From: Haliclona indistincta | Lineage: Eukaryota; Porifera; Demospongiae; Haplosclerida; Chalinidae | Length of the DNA: 64,000 nt | Assembly: GCA_964017065.1 (NCBI GenBank) | Contig: OZ024787.1 | Coordinates: 2,250,658 to 2,314,657 of the forward strand | Direction: 5' to 3' | Shown here: piece by piece, positions 1 through 9,051 of the stretch | Layout: every line of letters starts with the position of its first letter | Numbering within the stretch: position 1 is the first letter of the stretch | Notes under the pieces: model-generated | What the model saw: the letters and a program-made list of their open reading frames with translations, nothing else | The model's database searches: none | Told to the model about the DNA's origin: nothing | Program-made: the position numbers and the translations under genes

Positions 1-65
1 AAAAGTGGGTCAAAAATATTAAACAGAAGAGGCACGGAGAAGGAAATTATGAACCAGTTCCTTGA
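1..65 (+). CDS. 3' end of an upstream beta-helix/8-TM receptor copy (partial)
   Basis: The window opens inside the last codons of another member of the array. Reading from base 3, the frame gives KWVKNIKQKRHGEGNYEPVP and stops with TGA at 63-65. The intact gene at 897-5009 ends almost identically. Only 20 residues are present, so nothing can be said about the rest of the protein. The basic stretch followed by the C-terminal YEPVP is the conserved end of the family. An AATAAA at 466-471 could serve as its polyadenylation signal. This fragment shows that the array continues to the left of the window. Confidence 0.9.
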   Translation, partial: KWVKNIKQKRHGEGNYEPVP

Positions 66-500
66 TCCAAATGAGTACTTACGTTTTGCTTGACAGATTG
101 AGCCATTGAAATTGTAATTTGTAGCAATCTAATAATTATCGTGATGATGTGCGTATCTTCTACACTCTTGTCAGTATAGTGTTACAGTGAGAATAATTTA
201 AATTGCAAGTATGTAGCGTGCTAGTTTCTCTCTGCCGGTCAACATGACTTGTACATGTAGGTTTGGAGTCTCAGAGAGAGGACTTACTAAGAGAAATGAT
301 ACAAGCTTATTAGAAGGAAAATAACGGAAGGATAAAATAGTCAAGATGCAATCGCAAGCACAGTGAGTAAGTTATGCAGATTAGAAGTAGTTGAAACAGT
401 CCGTCAGGGAACACATGCATGTGTGCAGTACTATAAGTACACATCATTGCACGGTTTATGAATATAATAAACATGTGCATCTTGCATACACTCCTAAATC

Positions 501-632
501 TTAGTTGATAATAGAATAGGGATTGTATGCTGAGTATGCACTGTTCTCCTGCACATCAATTCTGCTCTGCTTCTGTGTGACCTCCTCATATTAAGCAGGA
601 TTTTCATCCACTGGTATTTTGTTTTGTGGTAA
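501..632 (-). pseudogene. Orphan last exon of an Ig/FN3 receptor (relic 1)
   Basis: Read on the minus strand this gives NKIPVDENPA, then an in-frame TAA, then YEEV and the rest of the tail, ending like the intact tails at 38671-38807 and 21799-21932. A 3-base insertion created the stop inside what should be PAYEEV. No transmembrane, FN3 or Ig exon lies next to it. It is a leftover of the convergent receptor gene that travelled with the beta-helix unit. Confidence 0.75.
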
Positions 633-650
633 AAAAATACAAACACACAC

Positions 651-690
651 TGTGAGAATCGAACCACTGAGCCAGCTGACCAGTCACTTT
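651..690. other. tRNA-like A-box/B-box sequence
   Basis: On the minus strand this reads TGGCTCAGTGG running straight into GGTTCGATTCTC. The first matches a Pol III A box and the second resembles a B box, but the two overlap by several bases instead of lying 30-60 apart. The same block is present at about 5601-5640 and 16998-17035. It cannot fold as a complete tRNA and may be a relic of a tRNA-derived SINE. Confidence 0.35.
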
Positions 691-728
691 TATAAACAAG
701 CCTTTATAGTGATTTTCGTTAATCTTTG

Positions 729-896
729 TGACACGCCCCGGCCTCTTCGCGGTGCATAGTGGGATTCGCTGATAACAATGGCCCGGCCTATTGTCTCCTC
801 AGCATGCAAACCGCGGCTAATGCACAAGGTGCATGCTCAGTTTCTCAATGTGAATGTATAGTAAACACTAAGCCGGCTGGAATACATGCGGCACTG
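729..896 (+). promoter_or_regulatory. Conserved 5' block (putative promoter/5' UTR) of beta-helix gene 1
   Basis: This GC-rich block is shared with the regions just before the starts at 9052 and 17235, while DNA further upstream differs. Shared landmarks are ACACGCCCC, CTTCGCGGTGCA, GATAACAATGG and CCGGCCTATTGTCTCCTCAG, then CATGCAAACC and GCTCAGTTTCTCAATGTGAA. The GC box, GATA and AACAATGG motifs are compatible with a TATA-less metazoan promoter. No transcription start can be fixed from sequence alone. Confidence 0.55.
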
Positions 897-3800
897 ATGG
901 CGAAAACTCCCATGAAGCAACTGTTGCTGGTAGTCGCTGCTCTACTACATGTTGCAATCCTGCACTGCGATAGCGGTAAAACAGTGGTAGTTTCCGAGTC
1001 AGGAATTGACAACGAAACCGCCTGCTCGTCTCGTGCGGGTAACTTGAACTGCAGTAATCTTACTATGGCACTCGAAGGCGTTGTTAGCAATACCACTATT
1101 GCTATTGAGCGCGGTAACTACACTTTAAGATGTTCTGCTCAACACAAGTTCAACCAAATCAAGAACGTAACTATCTCCGGACTAGCCTCAGCTAGCGAGG
1201 TGATGGTGAATTGCAGTGATGGTGCCGGACTGACGTTCCTGCAAGCAACAACTGTAAGTATCTCTAACGTCTCGTTCTATGGGTGTGGCTACAAACATGT
1301 AAGCAACTCTATCGTTAAGAAAGATAAATTTGCTGAATACAATGTGGCGTTATTCTTTCAAATGTGTAGAGATGTCACCTTGAACCGAGTCAGTGTATCG
1401 TACAGCAAAGGAATCGCTGTTCAATTCTTTGCCACAATTGGAAATAATGACATCACTTGGTCTAACTTTTCGAACAACAGCGGAGTAACGCGGCAAACTG
1501 TTGGTGGAGGCGTGTACATTGAATTTCCTTATTGTCTCCCTGGTAACTATAATAACTGTTCTGAGAACACCGGTACTGTTCCAGAGGGCTTTATATCAGG
1601 AGGAAAGTTTCGTATTTCATACTCTAATTTCTTCTACAATGATGCTCATCCTCCCGGGAATCAAAGTAGAGTGTTCATGGTACCACATTTAAAAGAGCAC
1701 ATTTCATTTGGTCGTGGAGGAGGCCTGTCTGTATTTTTCAAAGGAAATAGCAGTCTCTCAACGGTCATTGTTAACCATAGCAATTTCAGCGGAAATAAAG
1801 CTATATTTGGAGGAGGAGCATTTGTAGACTTTCAGGACTATTGCCATGACAATGAGATCAAAATTGAATGTTGCTTGTTTAAAGGTAACCTAGCAAGTCA
1901 ACAAGGAGGCGGTATGAGGTTCAACTTTGTATCAATTATTACTAGAACTAACAGTGGGCTCAAAGGGAGTGACATGCACTTCAATCGCATTTTGATAGAT
2001 AATATCACAGTTCATGAGAATGAGGCTGTCAGTGGAGGTGGTCTGTTCTTTGGTTCAGTACGAGAAAACAAGATTTCACCCACTAATATTTTGAATATTT
2101 CATTTGGAAATTGGACTGGCAATATAGCTCCATTGGGATCTGCCATTTCTATGATATGCTGGCATGACGTGACACACAATGGTGTTATCATTGTACCAGT
2201 GATACAGGAATGCTCTTTTCATGCAAATAGACCATATCATCTCACTACACAAGGTATTCATAATGAACAGTCATCGGTTGGAATTGGAGCTGTTTATCTT
2301 GATTCGATTCCACTAACATTTGAAGGTAGAGCAAACTTTACCAGCAACCAACATACAGCAATAGTTTGCGTGAATACCGGAATACATTTTCAAAATCATA
2401 CTGAGTATAGATTTTTCAACAACATTGCTTATCAGGGTGGAGCTATAGCTTTGCTTGGCGATGCTTATTTCATGGTAAATAACGGAACTAAACTGGAGTT
2501 CATCAACAACACAGCGTATTACTTAGGAGGAGCAATATATGCCACTTCATTGACTGGTCAGGATTCTATCTCTTTTGGTAACTGCTTCATTCGATATTAT
2601 GAACTATTGAAAGACCCAAATGAGTGGAATGCTCACTTCAAGTTTATCAACAATACTGCTATGGAAAAGAGCAATGCCATCTACACATCTTCACCTCAGC
2701 CTTGTCTCTGGGAAAGAGCGTTTGGTCCACCACAAGATGACCAAGGCATGTCTGAAGTCTTCTGTTGGAATAATGACACAAGCAAGAAGAGATGGGACTA
2801 TGGTAACAATGAATGTCATGATGAGAGAATGTCTGCTCCCTCAAAATTTAAACAAAGTGAGAATCAAACAGTGGCTATTAATATTTTAGATGTAATACCT
2901 GGAAGATGGAAAAAATTTAATTTGACAATACTCGATGACTTTGGTAACGATGCCACTAGCTACACAGTATTTACTGCTCAATCTCTCTCTCCTAATAATG
3001 TGACTGTCAGTGATCATTCTCACTATCTTGGACAGAGAACTATTCTACTTCTTCAGTCAAATCAAAATGTCACTAACGGAACGGTTGTATTGCAGACAAT
3101 TAATACCCCTAACCCGATCGAAGCCATACTTAACATTTCTTTTACTGATTGTCCACCTGGCTTCGAACTTTCACAAGGTCAGTGCATGTGCGTAGCAAGT
3201 ACTAAATATGAATTTTTGTTAAAATGTGACACAAATATTACGTCAGCACAATCAGATATTAATCGTGGTTATTGGATCGGTCCTTCTCCTTATGATAATA
3301 AAACGATTATGGCAATATGCGAGTTCTGCTATTATGACAATGATACCATCACGGTGAAAAATTTTACTGAGGTGCAACAAAAACTTTGCCACAAAGTAAA
3401 CAGAACAGGAACTCTCTGCAGCAAATGCATGACAAACTATTCCCTTGCTGTCAATTCAGAATCATACGATTGCATCAAATATGATGATAGTATCCCAATT
3501 CCGTTCCGACTTTTACTTTTCATTCTTTACAAAACTCTTTTTTCACTATTGTTATTGTGGTTAGTGTATCGGTTTGGCATCAAAATAGCGTCAGGAAAGT
3601 ACAATGCCCCGGTGTTTTTTGCTCAGATGGTTACGACAGTAGTTCCTATGGATCTTGAAGGAGCCCTCTGGTATCCTCCAGCACTCAAGAAATTATACTA
3701 CATAATGTACGACACGCTGAATTTGGAATTACGGCTACCAGATTATTTTCGATTCTGTCTCCATCCACAATTGGAAGTTACGATGATGATAGCCTTAAAC

Positions 3801-5009
3801 TATTGTGTAGCTTTACTACCAATTATGCTTGTAATCACCATGGCGATAGTGTACAACTGTCATGATATGGGTAAGAAAGTGTGGTGTTGTTATTTTAAGG
3901 ATGACTATAACCAAACTCACAGAAGGAGAGGATGCAAAAAGGTATATTATTATGTCAACCGATTTTTGTTCTCAAATAATCGCGAATATCTTGTATCAGC
4001 TGTGGCATCATTCTTTGTCCTGTCTTACATGAAGATAGCTGTCACTACCTGCATGCTTATCACTCCCGTTCGCCTTGTCAATGGAGAGGGCTTAGTTCTT
4101 TATATGGATGGCAGCATGCGTTATCCACAAGCCATTATACATTATTTGATACTAGCCTTTGTTTTTTGTGTGTATCTGATACTCGTGCCTATCTCTTTGC
4201 TCATACTTCGTTATGGTGACCCTAAAACTTCCGAAGGCTTTCTTTATCATCTACTCAAAGGTCTTCAAGAAAACTTTAAAAGCCTTCCATCTAATGACCA
4301 AAGCCAGAGGAATCTCACATGCTGCATAGGCAAGGTTAAACATAGAAATGTGCATCGGACCGGTATGTGGCGTACAGCAACATTTAATACCGAAACAGAG
4401 CTATGCAGTGTTGACTTCAAATGCTGTTTTGGAAGCAGTTGCTTTTGTTCCTGCAGTGCTCATGATTTTCGTTGGGTCTCTGGTGCCTACTTTGTCTTGC
4501 GTATTCTCATGTTGATAAGTTATATAGCTGTGCCCACTGACATGATCCAACTGGTATGTCAGTTTTTTATCTGTTGTGCAGCAACTGCCTTCTTCATTGT
4601 ATTTCGACCATATGGCTACAACCACAAAGAACAGGATGAATACCAACAAAAGAAACAACAAGAATTGACAGATACTAGTACCGTCCTAGGAAATGCGCCA
4701 GTGTTTATGACGCCCAATTCACCATCAGAGAGATATAACAGACTAGATGCAGCTGTATTCCTAGCTCTGGCTGTGGTGATTGCTGTCTGCATTTACCGCT
4801 CATATCTCATCACAATTGGTAAAGCTGTAGGCTCAGTTTCTGGTCTCAGTGCTCTGACACTGCAGTCTGTGCTGCTCTTCGTGCCAGCAGCATGGTTTGG
4901 AGTACACATTCTATTCGACTTAAAAGAACGGTGTTCTGCCTTCAAAAAGTGGGTCAAAGATATTAAACCGAAGAGGCACAGAGAAGGAAATTATGAACCA
5001 GTTCCTTGA
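897..5009 (+). CDS. Intronless beta-helix / Cys-rich / ~8-TM receptor-like protein, copy 1
   Basis: One open frame of 1370 codons. The ATG at 897 was chosen because MAKTPMKQLLL is the start conserved in all copies; the upstream in-frame ATG at 759 is not. Residues 1-24 form a signal peptide. Residues to about 740 are rich in NxS/T sites and in GGG/GGAI turns with FxxN motifs (GGGVYIEF, GGGLSVFF, GGGAFVDF, GGGMRFNF, GGAIALL), the pattern of a Pmp-like right-handed parallel beta-helix. A Cys-rich collar follows at about 750-860 (CPPGFELSQGQC, RGYWIG, GTLCSKC). About eight hydrophobic spans lie near 869, 963, 1030, 1079, 1191, 1215, 1281 and 1317. The loop between spans 4 and 5 holds a Cys cluster (CCFGSSCFCSC) that might be acylated. 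The C-terminus is KRHREGNYEPVP. Proteins of this layout are known but uncharacterised in sponges, cnidarians and choanoflagellates. A surface receptor or adhesion role is inference. Confidence 0.9.
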   Translation: MAKTPMKQLLLVVAALLHVAILHCDSGKTVVVSESGIDNETACSSRAGNLNCSNLTMALEGVVSNTTIAIERGNYTLRCSAQHKFNQIKNVTISGLASASEVMVNCSDGAGLTFLQATTVSISNVSFYGCGYKHVSNSIVKKDKFAEYNVALFFQMCRDVTLNRVSVSYSKGIAVQFFATIGNNDITWSNFSNNSGVTRQTVGGGVYIEFPYCLPGNYNNCSENTGTVPEGFISGGKFRISYSNFFYNDAHPPGNQSRVFMVPHLKEHISFGRGGGLSVFFKGNSSLSTVIVNHSNFSGNKAIFGGGAFVDFQDYCHDNEIKIECCLFKGNLASQQGGGMRFNFVSIITRTNSGLKGSDMHFNRILIDNITVHENEAVSGGGLFFGSVRENKISPTNILNISFGNWTGNIAPLGSAISMICWHDVTHNGVIIVPVIQECSFHANRPYHLTTQGIHNEQSSVGIGAVYLDSIPLTFEGRANFTSNQHTAIVCVNTGIHFQNHTEYRFFNNIAYQGGAIALLGDAYFMVNNGTKLEFINNTAYYLGGAIYATSLTGQDSISFGNCFIRYYELLKDPNEWNAHFKFINNTAMEKSNAIYTSSPQPCLWERAFGPPQDDQGMSEVFCWNNDTSKKRWDYGNNECHDERMSAPSKFKQSENQTVAINILDVIPGRWKKFNLTILDDFGNDATSYTVFTAQSLSPNNVTVSDHSHYLGQRTILLLQSNQNVTNGTVVLQTINTPNPIEAILNISFTDCPPGFELSQGQCMCVASTKYEFLLKCDTNITSAQSDINRGYWIGPSPYDNKTIMAICEFCYYDNDTITVKNFTEVQQKLCHKVNRTGTLCSKCMTNYSLAVNSESYDCIKYDDSIPIPFRLLLFILYKTLFSLLLLWLVYRFGIKIASGKYNAPVFFAQMVTTVVPMDLEGALWYPPALKKLYYIMYDTLNLELRLPDYFRFCLHPQLEVTMMIALNYCVALLPIMLVITMAIVYNCHDMGKKVWCCYFKDDYNQTHRRRGCKKVYYYVNRFLFSNNREYLVSAVASFFVLSYMKIAVTTCMLITPVRLVNGEGLVLYMDGSMRYPQAIIHYLILAFVFCVYLILVPISLLILRYGDPKTSEGFLYHLLKGLQENFKSLPSNDQSQRNLTCCIGKVKHRNVHRTGMWRTATFNTETELCSVDFKCCFGSSCFCSCSAHDFRWVSGAYFVLRILMLISYIAVPTDMIQLVCQFFICCAATAFFIVFRPYGYNHKEQDEYQQKKQQELTDTSTVLGNAPVFMTPNSPSERYNRLDAAVFLALAVVIAVCIYRSYLITIGKAVGSVSGLSALTLQSVLLFVPAAWFGVHILFDLKERCSAFKKWVKDIKPKRHREGNYEPVP

Positions 5010-5647
5010 TCCAAATGAATAATTACGTTTTTGTTTGACAGATTGAGCTATTGAAATTGTAATTTGTAGCAATCTAAATAATTATCATGATGATGTGTGC
5101 AATTTTCTACACTCTTGTCAGTATAATCCCATGTTACAGTGAGGGTAATTTAAATTACTAGAATGCACAAAATATTATACTAGTGTCTCTGTCAAGATGA
5201 CTTGTACATGTAGGTTTGGAGTCCCAGAGAGAGGACTTACTAAGAGAAATAATACAAGCTAATTAGAAGGAAAATAACGGAAGGAAAAAAAGAGTCAAAA
5301 TGCAATCGCAAGCACAGCGAGTAAGTTATGCATATTAAAAGTAGTTGAAACAGTCCGTCAGGGAGCACATGCATGTGTGCAGTACTATAAGCACACACAT
5401 CATTGCATGGTTTATGAATATAATAAACATGTGCATCTTGCGTGCTTCTAAATCTTAGTTAATAATAGAATAGGGATTGTATGCTGAGTATGCACTGTTC
5501 TCCTGCACATCAATTCTGCTCTGCTTCTGTGTGACCTCCTCATAAGCAGGATTTTCATCCACTGGTATTTTGTTTTGTGGTAAAAAATACAAACACACAC
5601 TGTGAAAATCGAACCACTGAGCCAGCTGACCAGTCACTGTTATAAAT
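5010..5647. repeat. 3'-flank module copy after beta-helix gene 1
   Basis: Same module as 66-728. It contains an AATAAA at 5422-5427, a minus-strand receptor tail relic at 5455-5582 and the tRNA-like block near 5601-5640. No other gene is visible. Confidence 0.75.
5455..5582 (-). pseudogene. Orphan last exon of an Ig/FN3 receptor (relic 2)
   Basis: On the minus strand this reads NKIPVDENPAYEEV, continues through ENSAYSAYNPYSIIN and ends in TAA. Unlike relic 1 the frame is open and keeps the tyrosine motifs. The usual acceptor and preceding SLSQ residues are replaced by unrelated sequence, and no upstream receptor exon is found. It is most likely a dead remnant that has not yet gained stops. 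Confidence 0.7.
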
Positions 5648-6063
5648 GAAAGCACCAAGGTGCTGATGCCTCGGTACAGTCATAAAAACTAAAGTTATAA
5701 AAATATACACAAATATCCACAAACACAATAAATTAAACTATCCACCATTCTACAAACAAGGCAACAGCTGCAGATGCATGTATACATGATTTCTGTACAG
5801 CAAGTACAGCAATCACAATGAAGTATAATAGTTATGCAATGCAATTCCTGTATGATGAAATTAAAGCTGAAGAGCGTTGCAACAAGCTGCAATACAGCAC
5901 TGTTTGCAGAATAAGCTAGTGGGTTGCAACTATGCAATCAGAAGCCTAGCAGTGCTAACCACATGGAATTCAGTTGGGCGTGCCTATAATCAACACAGCA
6001 CGTGAGCGCTGGTTGCTAATAGCTTGCGCTGCTTAGCGATAGCACGATTGATTTCTCAGCACT
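5648..6063. repeat. Left part of a hairpin-capped dispersed element, split by a foldback insertion
   Basis: Begins with GCACCAAGGTGC followed by TGCCTCGGT, the same start as units at 13878, 14491 and 15063. It shares their internal blocks (CTGCAGATGCATGTATACA, GATTTCTGTACAGCAA). It is interrupted at 6063 by the foldback element and resumes at 7709. There is no coding sequence. Confidence 0.6.
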
Positions 6064-7708
6064 CAGGCGCGTGTCCACGATAGGGCTCCGGGTGCTCTAG
6101 TAGTGAGGCGGCAGAGCAGAACAATCGTGCATTTTGTGATAAAAGCATCAAATTTGCTATACATGTTACTAAAGGTGTTACAAAAAGATTTGGATATTGG
6201 GCCACATCATAATTTTAACCCTTGGTCTTTAAAATGTTAATGAATGGTTATTATGTCCGTCATAATTTTAAACAATTTTCAACAATCCAAAATGCAAAAC
6301 TTCACAGTTATGGAAGAATTGGAATCACTAAATGCATTGATGATGTTTGTAATTGTGCACTACAACCTCAAGAGAAATAAGAATAGAAAAGTGAATTGCT
6401 TAATGTCTCATGAATAATTCATTTCATTTGGTTATCATTAATTCTGGTATAGCTAATTCGCTTATATAAAGCAGTGAACTTCTTACCCTTGATACTCAAA
6501 TTGTTTACAAATTATTCTGCAGTAGAGACAGTCTGAAGTTTATAATAAATGGACAATTTTGAGTAAGTTTTTACATGACAATTCAAAGAAACTTAAATGT
6601 GTCAGCATAGCTAAAGTATGAGTAAGCCAGCAGCTGATATAGTCATTTTAAGACTTTATGTTGGAAGACATGGCAAGATACAGATACATCAAGCACTTTT
6701 GTGTAATACGATTGTCAAATCCCTCTCTGACAATAACCGCTTTCGGTTACATTTAGCAGCACTAGCAGTCCTTACTGTTAACTGAAAGCAGCTATTGTCA
6801 GAGAGGGATTTGACAATTGTATTACACAAAGTGCTTGATGTATCTGTATCTTGCCATGTCTTCCAACATAAAGTCTTAAAATGACTATATCAGCTGCTGG
6901 CTTACTCTTACTTTAGCTATACTGACACATTCAAGTTTCTTTGAATTGTCATGTATAAACTTACTCAAAATTGTCCATTTATTATAAACTTCAGACTGTC
7001 TCTACTGCAGCATAATTTGTAAACACTTTGAGTATCAAGGGTAAGAAGTTCACTGCTTTATATAAGCGAATTAGCTATACCAGAATTAATGATAACCAAA
7101 TGAAATGAATTATTCATGAGACATTAAGCAATTCACTTTTCTATTCTTATTTCTTTTGAGGTTGTAGTGCACAATTACAAACATCATCAATGCATTTAGT
7201 GATTCCAATTCTTCCATAACTGTGAAGTTTTGCATTTTGGATTGTTGAAAATTGTTTAAAATTATGACGGACATAATAACCATTAATTAACATTTTAAAG
7301 ACCAAGGGTTAAAATTATGATGTGGCCCAATATCCAAATCTTTTTGTAACACCTTTAGTAACATGTATAGCAAATTTGATGCTTTTATCACAAAATGCAT
7401 AATACTTGTGGAATTTTAAACTGTGCCGCCTCACTATAGCACCCCCCTCAGCATTGAAGTTTTAAATTATTCATTGCATCAAAGTACACTGTGGCTATCA
7501 ATTTATCATAACTGTTATTGCAAAAAGCTTAGCAGCTGCCAAAATCCCATTCTAAGGTAGTTTAGGCTGTTTTTCCATTAGTTCAGCGATGAACAAATCC
7601 AGTGCGCCACGATAATAGTGACGAAAATGACGTAATTTAACGAATAAATGAATATTAATTAGAATTTGCGCGCGCACCTATCTTTCCTCATTCCTGGACA
7701 CGCGCCTG
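6064..7708. mobile_element. Foldback (long inverted repeat) transposable element, ~1.65 kb
   Basis: Two arms of more than 600 bp (about 6129-6750 and 6776-7405) are near-perfect reverse complements around a loop of about 25 bp. The outer termini carry the 14-bp inverted repeat CAGGCGCGTGTCCA (6064-6077 and 7695-7708). Direct GCACT repeats flank both ends and look like a 5-bp target-site duplication. No transposase frame is present, so it is non-autonomous. The superfamily is uncertain. It sits inside another repeat. Confidence 0.75.
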
Positions 7709-8370
7709 GCACTCACTGTACTACCTTGAGTAAAGAATTGTCTTACAAGCTGTGAAGAAGACTATAGTAGACAGCTTTATCTTCAGCGAAGTCCCACAAT
7801 GCTGAGCGAGTCCAGCAATGCCATTCAAGGTAACGAAGCTTTGAAACCAAAAGTCTATCAATTCAGTTCCGAGGCAACACCGAGTTGAACATGTATTGCA
7901 AGTATCAGCGCTTAGTTTTCAGCCGACGCGGAGTTCTGCCTGCGGACAGAACGAACTAGGCACCGAAGGTGCTTATGCCTCGGTGGAATGTTATGCATAC
8001 ATGTCTGTCTGACTAAATACGCTGAACTGAAATACACAAGCAGTAATGAAAGCTGCTGTTGCTAGTTGAACATGATCTTGAGCTCATTATTTAGCAGTTG
8101 CTGTTACAAACATACACAGTAAAGTTAAACTGCAGCAGTTGTACCTTTCTGTAGAGCAATCACAATGCAGTATAATAGTTATGCAATTAGAAGCCAATCA
8201 GTGCTGACCACTAATTCAACTGGGCGTGTCTATATTGTTCAGGCTAGGGAGGGCACAGCACGTACAACGAGCGAGTTAGCGTCCATAGCTTGCTTACACA
8301 ATTTCTTTAGTAACCTATCAGCTTCTAGGCAGTCAACTGTGGATAGTTTTGTCTACGGAGAACTCTAGAT
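7709..8370. repeat. Right part of the split dispersed element and start of a second copy
   Basis: Continues the element broken by the foldback, then runs into a new unit near 7960 (GCACCGAAGGTGC, TGCCTCGGTGG). Internal blocks such as TCAACTGTGGA and GAGCGAG match the intronic array at 13878-15630. The short frames here are repeat-derived. Confidence 0.5.
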
Positions 8371-8866
8371 CGCCAGCAACGGCCATCGGCATCGATCACT
8401 AGGTAAGCAAAGCTACGCCATAACTCTAGAACGCAGCTTCATATACAAGTCTGCCGTGCTGTTCTGAAGTAAAGGCGGACTCACTAGCTGTAAGGCAGCC
8501 AGCAATAGACAATTTTGTCTTTACATCAGCAACTAGATCGCCAGCCGGCGATCGCGAGTAAGTAATCACGCTATATCTCACGAACAGAGCCTTATAGCCA
8601 AAATCCTTACAATTCATTTTCAAGCAAATATCGACTTTAGCCTGTGTTGCACGTTTCAGCGCTTAGTTTTTAGCGAGCGACGAGAAATCCTGCCGACAGA
8701 CAGACAGATACACAGATACACACAACACGACTACTGTATGCCCCGTGGCTCCGCCCACCGAGGCATAATGACAAACCGACGAACTACTGTATGCCTCGTG
8801 GCTCCGCCCACCGAGGCATAACAAGCCTTTATAGTGATTTTCGTTAATCTTTGTTGCAGTGAAAAT
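8371..8866. repeat. Hairpin terminus region of the dispersed element
   Basis: Ends with two hairpins at 8737-8767 and 8790-8820, each with stem TATGCCTCG/CGAGGCATA and loop sequence TGGCTCCGCCCA. The region also holds a CAGACAGA microsatellite. An inverted copy of the same material occupies about 28018-28700. No gene. Confidence 0.6.
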
Positions 8867-9051
8867 GGGACACGCCCCGCCCGCTTCGCGGTGCATAGTG
8901 GGATTCGCTGATAACAATGGCCCGGCCTATTGTCTCCTCAGAGTCGTTGATGTTGCGCATGCAAACCGCGGCTAATGCATAAGGTGCATGCTCAGTTTCT
9001 CAATGTGAATGTATAGTAAACACTAAGCCGGGCGAAATACATGCGGCACTG
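8867..9051 (+). promoter_or_regulatory. Conserved 5' block of beta-helix gene 2
   Basis: Near-identical to the block before gene 1, with the GC box, CTTCGCGGTGCATAG, GATAACAATGG and CTATTGTCTCCTCAG. It has an extra segment after CTCAG that gene 1 lacks and gene 3 partly shares. Confidence 0.5.

Larger units (their letters stand above)
66..728. repeat. 3'-flank module of the beta-helix array, with an orphan receptor tail exon
   Basis: This block recurs after each beta-helix gene (5010-5640, 13139-13720, 21339-21935) and alone at 16623-17040. It carries the same landmarks each time: the TTTGGAGTCTCAGAGAGAG stretch, the CAGGGAGCACATGCATGTGTG stretch, and a minus-strand copy of the last exon of an Ig/FN3 receptor. 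It is therefore part of the unit that was duplicated. No complete gene is present here. Confidence 0.8.

Noticed and set aside
651..690. Functional tRNA gene
   Set aside because: The A- and B-box-like motifs overlap, so no cloverleaf or anticodon arm can form.
759..896. N-terminal extension of beta-helix gene 1 from the ATG at 759
   Set aside because: The extension is not open in copies 2 and 3 and would bury the conserved signal peptide; the ATG at 897 is shared by all copies.
1501..4661. Numerous 60-100-codon frames inside the beta-helix genes in other frames
   Set aside because: They are shadows of the long coding frame and recur at the same places in each paralogue.
8165..8917. Short frames upstream of beta-helix copy 2
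   Set aside because: They lie in hairpin-capped repeat DNA and the conserved leader, with no domain or splice support.
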